Shown here piece after piece: positions 45,247 to 54,139 of a stretch of 64,000 nt of DNA (position 1 is the first letter of the stretch; each line of letters begins with the position of its first letter). The notes beneath the pieces are model-generated. The model was not told the origin of the DNA. It did not search any database and was given only the letters and a program-made list of their open reading frames with translations. Source of the stretch: Candidatus Zixiibacteriota bacterium (GTDB lineage Bacteria; Zixibacteria; MSB-5A5; GN15; FEB-12); NCBI GenBank assembly GCA_022571985.1, contig JACZWU010000003.1, positions 62,001-126,000 on the forward strand, written 5' to 3'. The position numbers were made by a program, and so were the translations under genes.

Positions 45247-46686
45247 TTGTTAAATTTGAATTCGAAGCAAATTGACAAATACTTTTTTGGTGCGGCAATT
45301 CTGATTTTTGTCTTTATGCACCTGCACTTTATTAACGCACCCCCAAACGGCTACCACCAGTGGCGTGAATCTGATACTTCGGCTATTATTTTCAATTTCT
45401 ATCAGGAAGACGCCAATATTTTACAGCAGCGCTGTAACCAGAGAGGCGCCGGCAGCGGTATCACCGGCGGTGAGCTGCCCACTTATTCTTACTTGAGTGC
45501 CACGCTCTATTTTTTGTTTGGAGCACACCATTTTTTGCCGCGCCTTTTGACTTTGGTAGGCAGCCTGGTGGCTCTCTTTTACTTTAGAAAGTCAGTAGAG
45601 CTACTTACGGATGATAAAAATGGTAAAACGGCAGACTATGCGACTATAGCTCTGGCGTTCTCTCCGGTTTTTCTCTTTTACAGCTATAAAATAATGCCCG
45701 ATATCTGGATGCTGATGTTTATGTCGATGTCGGTTTTCTATTTTCTAAAAGGTGCCGAGAGCAGGAAGCTTACTCAAATTGCGGCATCGTCTCTGTTGCT
45801 GATTCTTTCAGCCAGTATAAAACCACTCAGCCTCTGTCTCTTGGTGCCTTACTTATTTTATCTGTTTCATAAAAATTTCGGCGCCATGAGAGCCATAGTT
45901 ACTATCGGGGTTTATGGAAGCGTTACTCTTACTCTTGTGGCAGGCTGGTATATCTATGGAGTATATCTTAACTCGATTCATCAAAGCGAAGCTTTTTATA
46001 TGGGTGATTTGATATTGCAATCGCCGGAATACCTGATGAAATCCGAGTTTTATAAAAAGCTATTTTTGCAATGGCCGTTTGAGTTGTGGATTGGCTGGGC
46101 GCTGCTGCCAGCTTTTATCTGGGGCGCCTTAAAATTCAGGCAGGAACGATACGGCCAATTTGTATTAAGTTGGATAGTTGGCTGCTATATTGTATTTGCG
46201 ATTGTCGCGGCCCACGCCGGCTCGCATGACTACTATACTCTAATTATCGTACCGCCAATTGCCATGATTTCCGGCCGGGGTTTGTATTTACTATCGCTTA
46301 AACCAAAATGGAAAGTGCCCCTGCTTATTTTTCTACTAACAGTCCTGCCGGCAGTCAGTTTCTTAAGAATCTCCAGCCGCTTTACCGATATCGAAGAGTT
46401 TGATCTTATGCGTCAGTCGGCTAAACAGCACATTGATATTAACGCTCTGGTAATAGTTGATGAATCGACCAGCGCTATACGGCTTTATCAGCTAAACAGA
46501 AAAGGCTGGGCCTATCGTGATGAAATTACCAGCGTTAAGATAAAACCGCTAATCGCCCGGGGCGGAGAATATCTGCTTTTAAGAAAGCCAATCGGAGAAT
46601 ACGGAGAAGCTATGTCGCTCTTGGTGCAAGACAGCGTCATAAGGTTTGGTCCGCTTTATGGCTACAAAACAATAAACCGTGATTGA
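45247..46686 (+). CDS. Integral membrane glycosyltransferase (GT39/ArnT-like)
   Basis: This 479-residue protein has about 10-12 predicted membrane spans and the opening of ArnT/PMT-type transferases, where 'HQWRESDTSAIIFNFY' (residues about 37-52) matches the HQWRQTDT-like acidic motif near the active site. Such enzymes move a sugar from a polyprenyl phosphate to lipid A or a protein on the outer face of the inner membrane. It sits between hutU and hutI and has a TTG start 18 bases after the hutU stop. Its function is not obviously linked to histidine. Confidence 0.8.
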   Translation: MLNLNSKQIDKYFFGAAILIFVFMHLHFINAPPNGYHQWRESDTSAIIFNFYQEDANILQQRCNQRGAGSGITGGELPTYSYLSATLYFLFGAHHFLPRLLTLVGSLVALFYFRKSVELLTDDKNGKTADYATIALAFSPVFLFYSYKIMPDIWMLMFMSMSVFYFLKGAESRKLTQIAASSLLLILSASIKPLSLCLLVPYLFYLFHKNFGAMRAIVTIGVYGSVTLTLVAGWYIYGVYLNSIHQSEAFYMGDLILQSPEYLMKSEFYKKLFLQWPFELWIGWALLPAFIWGALKFRQERYGQFVLSWIVGCYIVFAIVAAHAGSHDYYTLIIVPPIAMISGRGLYLLSLKPKWKVPLLIFLLTVLPAVSFLRISSRFTDIEEFDLMRQSAKQHIDINALVIVDESTSAIRLYQLNRKGWAYRDEITSVKIKPLIARGGEYLLLRKPIGEYGEAMSLLVQDSVIRFGPLYGYKTINRD

Positions 46687-46692
46687 CCTGAG

Positions 46693-46712
46693 AGCCTGTT
46701 AGGCTTTTATTC
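46693..46712 (+). terminator. Weak terminator-like hairpin before hutI
   Basis: AGCCT and AGGCT pair around a 3-base loop and are followed by TTTTATTC, only a few bases before the hutI start. It is short and could be partial termination or translational control rather than full termination. Confidence 0.35.
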
Positions 46713-46717
46713 TAACT

Positions 46718-47986
46718 ATGCGTTCAGACAAACGAGCCAGCCTGCTTATAAAAAACGCCCGGCAGCTGATTACCATGTCCGGCCCGGTGCCGCGTATTGG
46801 TCCTCAGATGAACGAGCTGGGATTAATTGAAAACGGCGGACTGGCCGCTGCTGGCGATGAAATTATCGCAGTTGGAAAATCCGACGAAGTAGAACGGCAG
46901 ACTGAGCTGGCCGAAAATTGTTTCGTCATTGATGCCGATGGCGGCGTTGTCACGCCCGGTTTGATTGATCCGCATACCCATCCCGTATTTTCGATGACCC
47001 GTGAAATGGAGTTCGAAATGCGGACGCTGGGAAAAACCTATGAAGAAATAGGAGCGGCCGGCGGCGGCATTCGTGCTTCGGTGCGCGACCTTAGAGCGAC
47101 TCCAAAAGAAATAATAATGAACAAAACCAGAAAAAGGCTCGACCGGCTGCTAAAACATGGCGTGACCACGGCCGAGGCGAAATCGGGCTACGGCCTTTCT
47201 ACCGAATCCGAACTGATGCAGCTGGAGATTATTAAAGAACTAAATAGTTCACATTCGATTGATCTGGTGCCGACATTTCTGGGGGCGCACGAAGTCCCCG
47301 ATGAATATCAAAGCGATCGCAGTAAATATATAGAAATTATCATCAATGAAATGCTACCGGCTGTAGCCGAAAGAAAACTTGCCGAATTTTGCGACATCTT
47401 CTGCGAGGAAAACGTATACAATATAGATGAATCTAATAAAATACAGACAGCAGCCCGAAAATTGGGCATGAAACTAAAATTTCATGCCGATGAACTCAAA
47501 TCAACCGGCGGAGCGGAACTTGCTGCTTCACTTAAGGCAACTTCGGCTGATCACTTAGTTTATATTTCTGACAGTGGCATCAAAGCGCTGGCAGCAGCCG
47601 GTACTGTGGCGACACTACTTCCCGGCACCAGTTTTTCACTTCGCAGCAAACAGTACGCCCCGGCCAGAAGATTAATTGAAGCCGGAGCGATTGTGGCGCT
47701 GGCGACCGATTGTAACCCCGGCTCAAGTTACAGCGAGCATTTTCCGTTTATGGCCTCGCTGGCAGCGCTTAATATGAGACTTACTGCTGCCGAAGCTATT
47801 TCTGCCATGACAGTTAATGCCGCCTGTGCTGTCGGCCGAGAGAAGTCTGCCGGAAGGATCGAGTGCGGCCTGCCGGCCGATATTGTTATATGGGATATGG
47901 AAGACTACCGCGAATTGCCTTATCATTATGCTGTAAATCTGGTAAGCCATGTTATAAAAAACGGGCAGTTGGTGGTAGAAAATTAG
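46718..47986 (+). CDS. hutI: Imidazolonepropionase
   Basis: This 422-residue zinc-dependent amidohydrolase opens the imidazolone ring to N-formimino-L-glutamate. The metal motif 'TPGLIDPHTHPVFSM' is near residues 80-95. 'ATTAEAKSGYGLSTESEL'-like substrate contacts, the His in 'KFHADELKSTGG' and the Asp in 'ALATDCNPGSSYSEHF' follow. With hutU it makes two of the four classical steps; hutH and the formimino-glutamate step are not in this window. The length is normal. Confidence 0.95.
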   Translation: MRSDKRASLLIKNARQLITMSGPVPRIGPQMNELGLIENGGLAAAGDEIIAVGKSDEVERQTELAENCFVIDADGGVVTPGLIDPHTHPVFSMTREMEFEMRTLGKTYEEIGAAGGGIRASVRDLRATPKEIIMNKTRKRLDRLLKHGVTTAEAKSGYGLSTESELMQLEIIKELNSSHSIDLVPTFLGAHEVPDEYQSDRSKYIEIIINEMLPAVAERKLAEFCDIFCEENVYNIDESNKIQTAARKLGMKLKFHADELKSTGGAELAASLKATSADHLVYISDSGIKALAAAGTVATLLPGTSFSLRSKQYAPARRLIEAGAIVALATDCNPGSSYSEHFPFMASLAALNMRLTAAEAISAMTVNAACAVGREKSAGRIECGLPADIVIWDMEDYRELPYHYAVNLVSHVIKNGQLVVEN

Positions 47987-48037
47987 TATTATGATTATAA
48001 TGCTGAGACTATTGAATTAAGGTATAATGGAACTGCT

Positions 48038-48529
48038 ATGAACAGAAATTTCAAACACATCACCTTGCTGACACTGGCGGCATTTTTACTGTCCGGCTGC
48101 CCTTATTCTTTTAGCCCAAAAGGGAAACTTGACATAAACTCAGTGGCTATCCAGAGATTTGTAAACAATACGGCCGAGTTCGGTATCGAAGACCGCATGA
48201 CCGATGCTGTCATCGATGCTTTTATTGCCGATGGTACCATGCGGGTTCTGCCGAGCGATCAGGCAGAAGCAATTTTAGAAGGATCGCTAATCAGGTATAA
48301 CCGCAAACCCTATGAATATGATGAGTCGGATCAGGTAACGTCATATGTCGTGGAAATGGATTTTGTGATTCATCTCAAAAAACCCGGCGATGATTCAGAT
48401 TTCTGGACTGAAACAATGAGCCAGAGAGGCGTTTACGACTTACTTACCGAAACAGAAGAAGATGCCCGCCTAAAGGCAATAAACTTGCTGGTCGAAGCAA
48501 TTATTAACAGGACGACCAAGAGCTGGTAA
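48038..48529 (+). CDS. lptE: LptE-like LPS-assembly lipoprotein
   Basis: This 163-residue lipoprotein has lipobox 'LSGC' near residue 21 and the LptE pattern after it: 'YSFSPKGKLDINSVAIQRF' (a start strand after Tyr/Phe), 'NNTAEFGIEDRMTDAVID', 'VLPSDQAEAILEGSLIRY' and a 'KPYEYDESDQV' turn. LptE plugs and helps fold the LptD barrel that inserts LPS into the outer membrane. The Lpt ATPase LptB is in the same window. A TATAAT stands upstream, but no good -35 was found. The call rests on family pattern, not on experiments. Confidence 0.78.
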   Translation: MNRNFKHITLLTLAAFLLSGCPYSFSPKGKLDINSVAIQRFVNNTAEFGIEDRMTDAVIDAFIADGTMRVLPSDQAEAILEGSLIRYNRKPYEYDESDQVTSYVVEMDFVIHLKKPGDDSDFWTETMSQRGVYDLLTETEEDARLKAINLLVEAIINRTTKSW

Positions 48530-48558
48530 GACTATATTGTATTGATAGTGGAAATTGG

Positions 48559-48587
48559 TTGACATTAAAGTACATCTAAAGTTTAAT
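48559..48587 (+). promoter_or_regulatory. Sigma70-type promoter of the PorV-like gene
   Basis: A perfect TTGACA and TTTAAT stand 17 bp apart, with the predicted start only a few bases before a short leader to the ATG at 48607. Confidence 0.65.
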
Positions 48588-48606
48588 CGAATTAGAAAGA
48601 TTTTAT

Positions 48607-49563
48607 ATGATTAAGACTCACTCCATACTAAATCTGCTGACTGCCGCTTTTATTCTTTTTGGCAGCACTGCCGCTGTGGCAGGCGGGGTAAACTCAAACG
48701 CCGGAACTTCGGCCTTTCCATTTTTAAAAATAAATATCGGTGCCAGAGCTGTCTCAATGGGCGGCGCCTTTACCGGTCTGGCAGATGACGAGTCGGCCCT
48801 TTATTATAATCCGGCCGGGATTGCCTCGTATGACCAGAAAAGATTTATAGCCGGCTATCTGAATTATTTTGATGACATCCAGTCAGGGTTTTTGGGATAT
48901 ATCAAGCCTATAAAGCGCGATAAAATCATTTTGGGTTTTCACATTTCGTATCTGAATTACGGGGAATTTTTTGAGACAGATTCGGTCGGAAATCTGCTGG
49001 GGAATTTTTCCGGTAGTGATCTGGTGCTGGCCGGTACTATTGCTTTTAAGAAGGGTTATAGCTGGAAATTTGGGGCAACCACAAAAATAATTTACAAAAA
49101 AATTCATGATTTTTCCGAAGCCGGATTGGCTTTTGATCTGGGAGCAAAATATTCCAGCGATCGCGAATATTTAAACGTCGGACTGGCTGTTCAAAATCTC
49201 GGTTTCCAGTTTTCGGGGCTGGGGGATGAAACCAGCAAATTGCCTTTGACTGTGCGGGGCGGCGGCTCAATAAAACTTCGCCGCATGCCGCTGCTTCTGG
49301 CAGCAGATTTGATTCTGCCGGTCGACAATGATCTCTCGTTTGCATTTGGCGGAGATTACAGCGGACTCAAACCGTTTTATATCCGGGCCGGATGGAACAC
49401 CTTCGGTTCAAATTACCGCGCCGCCAAATCCCAGGACAGCTGGGCCGGTCTGGCGCTTGGCTTCGGCTTTGATTTTAAGGAATCTTTGCATATAGCTTAT
49501 GCTTTCACGCCCGGCGCCGAGCTGGGCGATAACCATCGCATTACTCTAACAGGAGGGCTTTAG
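48607..49563 (+). CDS. PorV/PorQ-family outer-membrane protein
   Basis: This 318-residue exported protein (signal peptide to about residue 25) has the PorV/PorQ opening 'INIGARAVSMGGAFTGLAD' followed by 'ESALYYNPAGIA' (residues about 40-75). The rest has alternating strands of an outer-membrane beta-barrel, ending in a characteristic final strand after 'LGDNHRITLTGGL'. In type IX secretion PorV shuttles cargo to the sortase; PorQ-like relatives occur more widely. It is coupled to a lipoprotein gene whose GTG start overlaps its TAG stop. Confidence 0.8.
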   Translation: MIKTHSILNLLTAAFILFGSTAAVAGGVNSNAGTSAFPFLKINIGARAVSMGGAFTGLADDESALYYNPAGIASYDQKRFIAGYLNYFDDIQSGFLGYIKPIKRDKIILGFHISYLNYGEFFETDSVGNLLGNFSGSDLVLAGTIAFKKGYSWKFGATTKIIYKKIHDFSEAGLAFDLGAKYSSDREYLNVGLAVQNLGFQFSGLGDETSKLPLTVRGGGSIKLRRMPLLLAADLILPVDNDLSFAFGGDYSGLKPFYIRAGWNTFGSNYRAAKSQDSWAGLALGFGFDFKESLHIAYAFTPGAELGDNHRITLTGGL

Positions 49564-50021
49564 TGGTGAAGACTGTTAAGAGCGTACTGGTATCCCTGAT
49601 TGCGTTATCAATTATGTTACTGTTTGTTTCATGTACTGGTTCGGGACCGTCAGGGCCGCGCGCTGCCGTCATTGAACTTTTTGGCGCTATGGAAAAAAAT
49701 GACCAGGCCGCGCTGGCGCATCTGCTGGACCTCTCAGCGCTGATGAAAAACTCTGAGTTCGACTACACCCTCAGCACTGAAGACGAGCCTCGTCAGTTTT
49801 CTTCTCCTATCGAAATTCTCGAAGATATGACTGGCGACGGACTAACCAAGAAACGCTGGTTCTCTTTTCAGCGGATTGTCAACCAGGTAGAATTTTTTGG
49901 CAACACTGCAACTGTCGAAGTAACTTTTATTGATAACAAAAATTCCAAGAGCTACTTGACCAAATTTGGAGTCCATGTCGTAAACGAAAAATGGAAAATA
50001 TATACCTTTAAGGCAGAATAG
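49563..50021 (+). CDS. Small lipoprotein with DUF4878/NTF2-like appearance
   Basis: This 152-residue protein has a signal peptide and lipobox 'FVSC' near residue 24. The mature part begins 'GPRAAVIELFGAMEKNDQAALAHLL', the usual opening of NTF2-like or DUF4878-type lipoproteins, and ends with a strand pair 'GNTATVEVTFI' and 'KFGVHVVNEKWKIY'. The function is unknown; such domains often bind small ligands or stabilise other envelope proteins. It starts from GTG overlapping the PorV-like stop, so both are coupled. Confidence 0.65.
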   Translation: MVKTVKSVLVSLIALSIMLLFVSCTGSGPSGPRAAVIELFGAMEKNDQAALAHLLDLSALMKNSEFDYTLSTEDEPRQFSSPIEILEDMTGDGLTKKRWFSFQRIVNQVEFFGNTATVEVTFIDNKNSKSYLTKFGVHVVNEKWKIYTFKAE

Positions 50022-50189
50022 CTCTGTATTTATCTTTTTGTGCTGCAACGCCTTAAGAGTTAAAAAGCACTTGCTTTTAATATTTATACCTGTCTGATAT
50101 TTAAAAAATTCAATGGGATTAAACGAAACTCTGTCTATATTCGTTATTTAAGGGTAGGCAAAATCTCTATCTTGTGCTTGTGATAGGGC

Positions 50190-50218
50190 TTGAAATCTGT
50201 AGTGGGTGTGTATATATT
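50190..50218 (+). promoter_or_regulatory. Sigma70-type promoter of the small lipoprotein gene at 50253
   Basis: TTGAAA and TATATT are separated by 17 bp, with the ATG about 35 bases after the -10. A GGAG ribosome-binding site follows at the expected place. Confidence 0.65.
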
Positions 50219-50252
50219 AGGCGCCCTATGATATTGAAGGAGAGAAATTAAA

Positions 50253-50684
50253 ATGAAAAACTGTTTTAGCATATTCGCTTTAGCGTTACTGGTGACCATG
50301 GTTTTTGCAACTTCATGCAGAGACGATATTTTTCTGGAGGCGCTGCCTACTCTTGAAGGTACCTACGATGGCACTTATAGTGTAATAACCGACCGCAACA
50401 CGCAAAATGAAAAGATAACAATTTCCGTTATAGAAATGAGATTTTCAGACGAATCCTACTGGTTTGATTCCGAAAATTCTCCTGACAATTTTTGCAGTCC
50501 GCGCGGGTCATATATATTGACTAATAATATGGAGTTGACAGAGAACCAGCCCGGCTGTAATGTTACCGCCAAAGAAAAAGACAACCCCATAGGTGCCTTT
50601 TCTATCAGACGCCCGGGCGACAGCGTCATCATGCTGCAGCAGACGGATGATCTGCTCAAGCAGATACTGCTTCTCAGAAGATAA
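50253..50684 (+). CDS. Small lipoprotein of unknown function
   Basis: I do not recognise this 143-residue protein. A signal peptide and lipobox-like 'FATSC' (Cys near residue 22) predict lipid anchoring. The mature region has an opening Gly-Thr-Tyr-Asp-Gly-Thr motif ('LEGTYDGTYSVITDR') typical of small lipocalin-like or META-type beta-barrels, then 'FCSPRGSYILTNN'. There is a clear promoter and ribosome-binding site, and the gene is closed by a terminator, so it forms its own transcription unit. Confidence 0.65.
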   Translation: MKNCFSIFALALLVTMVFATSCRDDIFLEALPTLEGTYDGTYSVITDRNTQNEKITISVIEMRFSDESYWFDSENSPDNFCSPRGSYILTNNMELTENQPGCNVTAKEKDNPIGAFSIRRPGDSVIMLQQTDDLLKQILLLRR

Positions 50685-50707
50685 AAACAGACTAAAATCA
50701 GATTAAG

Positions 50708-50740
50708 AGCGGCAGCGGTTTTCCCCTGCCGCTTTTCTTG
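50708..50740 (+). terminator. Rho-independent terminator
   Basis: AGCGGCAG and CTGCCGCT pair around a 10-base loop and are followed by TTTCTTG. It ends the unit of the lipoprotein at 50253. Confidence 0.8.
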
Positions 50741-50773
50741 TGATTACTTTTGACCGGCAAGTGCATTGCAATT

Positions 50774-50851
50774 GTAGGTCAGGAGTCTGGTACTACTGAC
50801 TTTTCTCATCGAAGCGTCAGGACCACGCCAAGGAGGCGGGTCCTGACCTAC
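50774..50851. repeat. REP pair (two GTAG-foot hairpins in inverted orientation)
   Basis: GTAG followed by GTCAGGAGT and ACTACTGAC gives a first imperfect hairpin on the plus strand. A second hairpin (GTCAGGACC with GGTCCTGAC, 50817-50847) ends in CTAC at 50848-50851. The outer TGTAGGTCAGGA and TCCTGACCTACA are a perfect inverted repeat. The loop of the second shares GGAGGCGG with the copies at 40.0, 54.1 and 60.2 kb. Confidence 0.8.
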
Positions 50852-51319
50852 AGGAAATTAGCGCCATTCTTGTCATTCCCTGCCTATCTGTCATCCCCGC
50901 TTTAGTCCCGTGTATTCACGGGAAGTGCCGTTGTCGGAAATCCATCTTCGTAAAGCCGTCGAAGCAGCGGGGCATCGAGCCAAATGGTCCGCGGACCTGC
51001 GACGCTCTGCGCGTTTGGGTTCGTTTTGTCATATTTTACTTTCTCGTTATCAAAAGTTGTTGGTTTTTTGCTCTGGTCGCATTGGCGATCAGGCGTAGTT
51101 ATGGCCGCTTTATTTTAGGGTAGCGGCAGTATTCTGCTGTGATTAGAAAGTCAATTTGCGATATGTCTGAATAGTCAGGACTACAAGAGTCCTGACCTAC
51201 AGGAACTCCACGGGAACCCGCCTGAAAAGCGGGCGACCCCGCCAAAAATATCATTGGACAATCTGGACTGCTTATTCGTCATTATTGGTAATTGAAGATT
51301 TGCGCGGCATTCGATTTAT
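50852..51319. repeat. Intergenic repeat-rich region
   Basis: About 470 bases hold no supported gene. They contain degraded palindromes related to 'cattccc...ggaatcca' near 50872-50945 and a small hairpin GCCGCT/AGCGGC at 51104-51127. A further GTAG-foot hairpin lies at 51174-51200 (GTCAGGACT with AGTCCTGAC, then CTAC). A 62-codon open frame over 50910-51098 lies in the palindromes and is not credible. Confidence 0.6.
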
Positions 51320-53917
51320 ATGAAAAATCTGAAGTACTTTATACTATTTGTATTGGCAATTCATTCAGTCTCCGGATTTGCACAGCAACTCGGCGGCTGC
51401 AGTGCGCGGCATACTGTAGGTAAAGTTGCGTTGTATCGCGGCACTATTCCAGGTTTCGGCGGAAGTAACCAGTTTCAAAACTTAGATTGCTTTACAGGGG
51501 GATTAACTCCAGTAGGAAGCTGCCTGTTTCCCAAGGGTTCATTTGTTACTTATCTGGATTACGCGACTGCATGGGTTGGAGGAGTTGTCGGAGGAGACAC
51601 TTTAGTTTCGAGTTACGCACTTTTACCATTTTATAGCTTTCTATTATATGACGATCCGATAGAATTTCATCCACGCGAATATCCCTATGCTTTCATGGAG
51701 CAGCGCTCTACTTTAGACCCATTTTCTCCGGAATTTGAGGGAGCAATCTCCGAACAGGATTTCATCTCTGTTTCAACTGATACTATCATCGAAGGCATTA
51801 GAATGTTTCCAGATTATTTCAAATTACGCCCCCACATTCCGCTCGGACTGGAATTTACTAACAGCTCTTATGCCTGGTCTCTCGGTTACGCCGAAGATAT
51901 AGTCTTTTTTGACTGGACTATAAAAAATATCAGCGACAATATCATCTCTGATGCTTTCATTGGTATTGAAATGGACGTTGCTGTGACGTATTTAGGAAGG
52001 ACCTCTTTTCAAAGAGATGACATGGGGGGCTTCATCGGTACAGCAATTTCACCTGATGGCTGTGGCTTTAGAGACAGCGTTCAAATTATGTGGAGCGCTG
52101 ACAGCGATGGCGACCCGGTTCTTGGCAAATTTGTAACCACACCTACCGGCGACCCGGCCTCCGGTGATTTCGTTGTCTCCTGCAGGGCAGTGAGTGCGGT
52201 AGAGCTGATTGATGCGCCGATTGATTTGATTCCCGGCCAAACCGTTTCATACAATTGGTGGACTGTTGCCGGGCCTCTTTTCGTTGACTTTGGCCCTCGT
52301 CACAGGGGAAATTTTCGTAATTTTCGCACTGGAGGTATAGGCGCCCCTTTTGGTGACGTGAATCAGTATTATATAATGCGAAACGGCGAAATTGATTATG
52401 ACCCGGCCCTGACTACTACCATAAAGCAGTATGACCTTAAATGGATGTACCCTCCTCAGGATATAGCGCTCGACATTGCCGATGGCACAGGAATGACACA
52501 GCTACTGTCTATCGGTCCTATAGATATAGCGCCAGGCAACGAAGTACCGATAGTGTTTGCCTTGGTGATGGGTGAAAACCTGCACACCAACCCGCGAAAT
52601 TTAGAAAACTTATATCGGGGTGATGTTGACGCCTACTATGCCAATCTTGATTTTTCCGATTTAATCAAAAATGCCCAGTGGGCCAGATGGATTTATGATA
52701 ATCCCGGTATTGACACCGATAACGATGGCTACGCCGGGGAGTTTCGGGTCTGCGTTTTTGATTCGGTGCTTGATGCTGATTCTTTCTGGGTGGCGACAGT
52801 TGCCGAGACAACCTGGTACAAAGGTGACGGCGTACCGGATTGGAGAGCGGCTCTGCCGCCACCGGCACCAAAGATATGGCTGACACCGACATTTAAGGGC
52901 ATAAATATCAGGTTCAACGGACAGGAGTCAGAAAATACTCCTGATATATTTACCAGGTTATTGGATTTTGAAGGGTATAGAGTATATATCGCCCGTGATG
53001 ACCGCGAGACAAGCTATTCGCTGCTGGCATCGTACGATATTGAAAACTATGACAAGTTTATCTGGAATTATGACAAGCAGCCTGAAGCCGGCTGGGAGCT
53101 GCTTAATTTTCCCATGACCCTTGAGGAAATCCGCTGTGCTTATGGTTCGACTTCGCTCACCATAGGCGCCTCAGCCTGTAACGATAGTTTATTTGATTTT
53201 TTGAAATTTCGGCCGAGTTTTCCCTATTCTCCTGCGAACTTCCCCGAATCACTTTTTTACTTTGTCAAACATGAATACAACGTTTCCGAATTCGGCGTCA
53301 CCACACCTATAATCAAACGCTTCCCCAATGCTCCCGACCCACGTGGTAAACCGGCAGATTCAATCACTTCAGACTTTTACACCGATGACGGTTATCTCAA
53401 ATACTTTGAGTATGAGTTCACGATCGAAAATATTATCCCGACTGTGGCCTATTATGTCAGCGTGACTGCCATTGATTTTGGCTGGCCGAAGTCAGGACTC
53501 GAGCCGCTGGAGACCTCGATAACAGAGAACGCCCGGCAAGTCTACGCCAAAATAGTTGACCCGGCAGTCGGCGCCGATAGTTTACGGATAGTCGTCTATC
53601 CTAATCCGTACCGTATCGATGCCAACTATCGTTCACGCGGCTTCGAAGGTTTAAACCAGGATGACCGCTGGAGCGAAAGAGTAAGAAGAATTCATTTTGC
53701 AAATATCCCGCCTAAGTGCACCATCAGCATATTTTCTCTTGATGGCGATTTAGTCAGAGAGATTCGTCACGACAAAGACCCTGGCGACCCGACCTCTCGT
53801 CATGCCGAGTGGGGGCTTATAAGCCGCAACGGCCTTCGAGTCGTTTCGGGATTATACTACTGGGTGGTTGAGTCCGACAGCCGGACGGAGATGGGGAAAC
53901 TGGTAATAATTTTGTAA
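51320..53917 (+). CDS. Large secreted protein with FlgD/T9SS-like C-terminal domain
   Basis: This 865-residue protein begins with a signal peptide (to about residue 21, ending near Ala-Gln-Gln). The long middle is made of Gly/Asn/Asp-rich beta structure with no recognised enzyme motif. The last 110 residues ('VVYPNPYRIDANYRSRG', 'ISIFSLDGDLVREI', 'LRVVSGLYYWVVES') match the Ig-like domain seen in FlgD and in type IX secretion C-terminal sorting domains. A likely role is surface display or secretion. No clear promoter was seen just before it. Confidence 0.75.
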   Translation: MKNLKYFILFVLAIHSVSGFAQQLGGCSARHTVGKVALYRGTIPGFGGSNQFQNLDCFTGGLTPVGSCLFPKGSFVTYLDYATAWVGGVVGGDTLVSSYALLPFYSFLLYDDPIEFHPREYPYAFMEQRSTLDPFSPEFEGAISEQDFISVSTDTIIEGIRMFPDYFKLRPHIPLGLEFTNSSYAWSLGYAEDIVFFDWTIKNISDNIISDAFIGIEMDVAVTYLGRTSFQRDDMGGFIGTAISPDGCGFRDSVQIMWSADSDGDPVLGKFVTTPTGDPASGDFVVSCRAVSAVELIDAPIDLIPGQTVSYNWWTVAGPLFVDFGPRHRGNFRNFRTGGIGAPFGDVNQYYIMRNGEIDYDPALTTTIKQYDLKWMYPPQDIALDIADGTGMTQLLSIGPIDIAPGNEVPIVFALVMGENLHTNPRNLENLYRGDVDAYYANLDFSDLIKNAQWARWIYDNPGIDTDNDGYAGEFRVCVFDSVLDADSFWVATVAETTWYKGDGVPDWRAALPPPAPKIWLTPTFKGINIRFNGQESENTPDIFTRLLDFEGYRVYIARDDRETSYSLLASYDIENYDKFIWNYDKQPEAGWELLNFPMTLEEIRCAYGSTSLTIGASACNDSLFDFLKFRPSFPYSPANFPESLFYFVKHEYNVSEFGVTTPIIKRFPNAPDPRGKPADSITSDFYTDDGYLKYFEYEFTIENIIPTVAYYVSVTAIDFGWPKSGLEPLETSITENARQVYAKIVDPAVGADSLRIVVYPNPYRIDANYRSRGFEGLNQDDRWSERVRRIHFANIPPKCTISIFSLDGDLVREIRHDKDPGDPTSRHAEWGLISRNGLRVVSGLYYWVVESDSRTEMGKLVIIL

Positions 53918-54036
53918 CGTCGCCCATTTGCCTTTCCAGCGTAGGCTGGAATCCATCTTCATATTGGGATAAACATCCCACCGCAAGCAGTAGGCCACCC
54001 GCCCTTCGACAAGCTCAGGGTGACGAGTGTGGCTCT
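53918..54036. repeat. Intergenic repeat region, start
   Basis: This contains 'cctttccagc...ggctggaatcca' (a dispersed palindrome at 53930-53957) and CCCTTCGACAAGCTCAGGG at 54002-54020. The latter is paired inverted with CCTGAGCGAAGTCGAAGGG at 54056-54074, and a related copy lies at 60630-60671. No gene is supported. Confidence 0.55.
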
Positions 54037-54037
54037 T

Positions 54038-54139
54038 GTAGGTCAGGAGTCTTGTCCTGAGCGAAGTCGAAGGGCTTGCACTCCTGACTTTTATTGTAGA
54101 AGCGTCAGGACCACGCCAAGTAGGCGGGTCCTGACCTAC
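54038..54139. repeat. REP pair with an insert (GTAG-foot family)
   Basis: GTAG with GTCAGGAGT and ACTCCTGAC forms the first hairpin. Its loop is enlarged by a segment that ends in GTCGAAGGG and belongs to the other palindrome family. The second hairpin (GTCAGGACC with GGTCCTGAC, then CTAC at 54136-54139) has a loop with AGGCGG. Apart from the insert the copy is colinear with that at 50774-50851. Confidence 0.75.

Noticed and set aside
50910-51098. 62-codon open frame as a gene
   Set aside because: It runs through degraded palindromes, has no ribosome-binding site and no recognisable domain.
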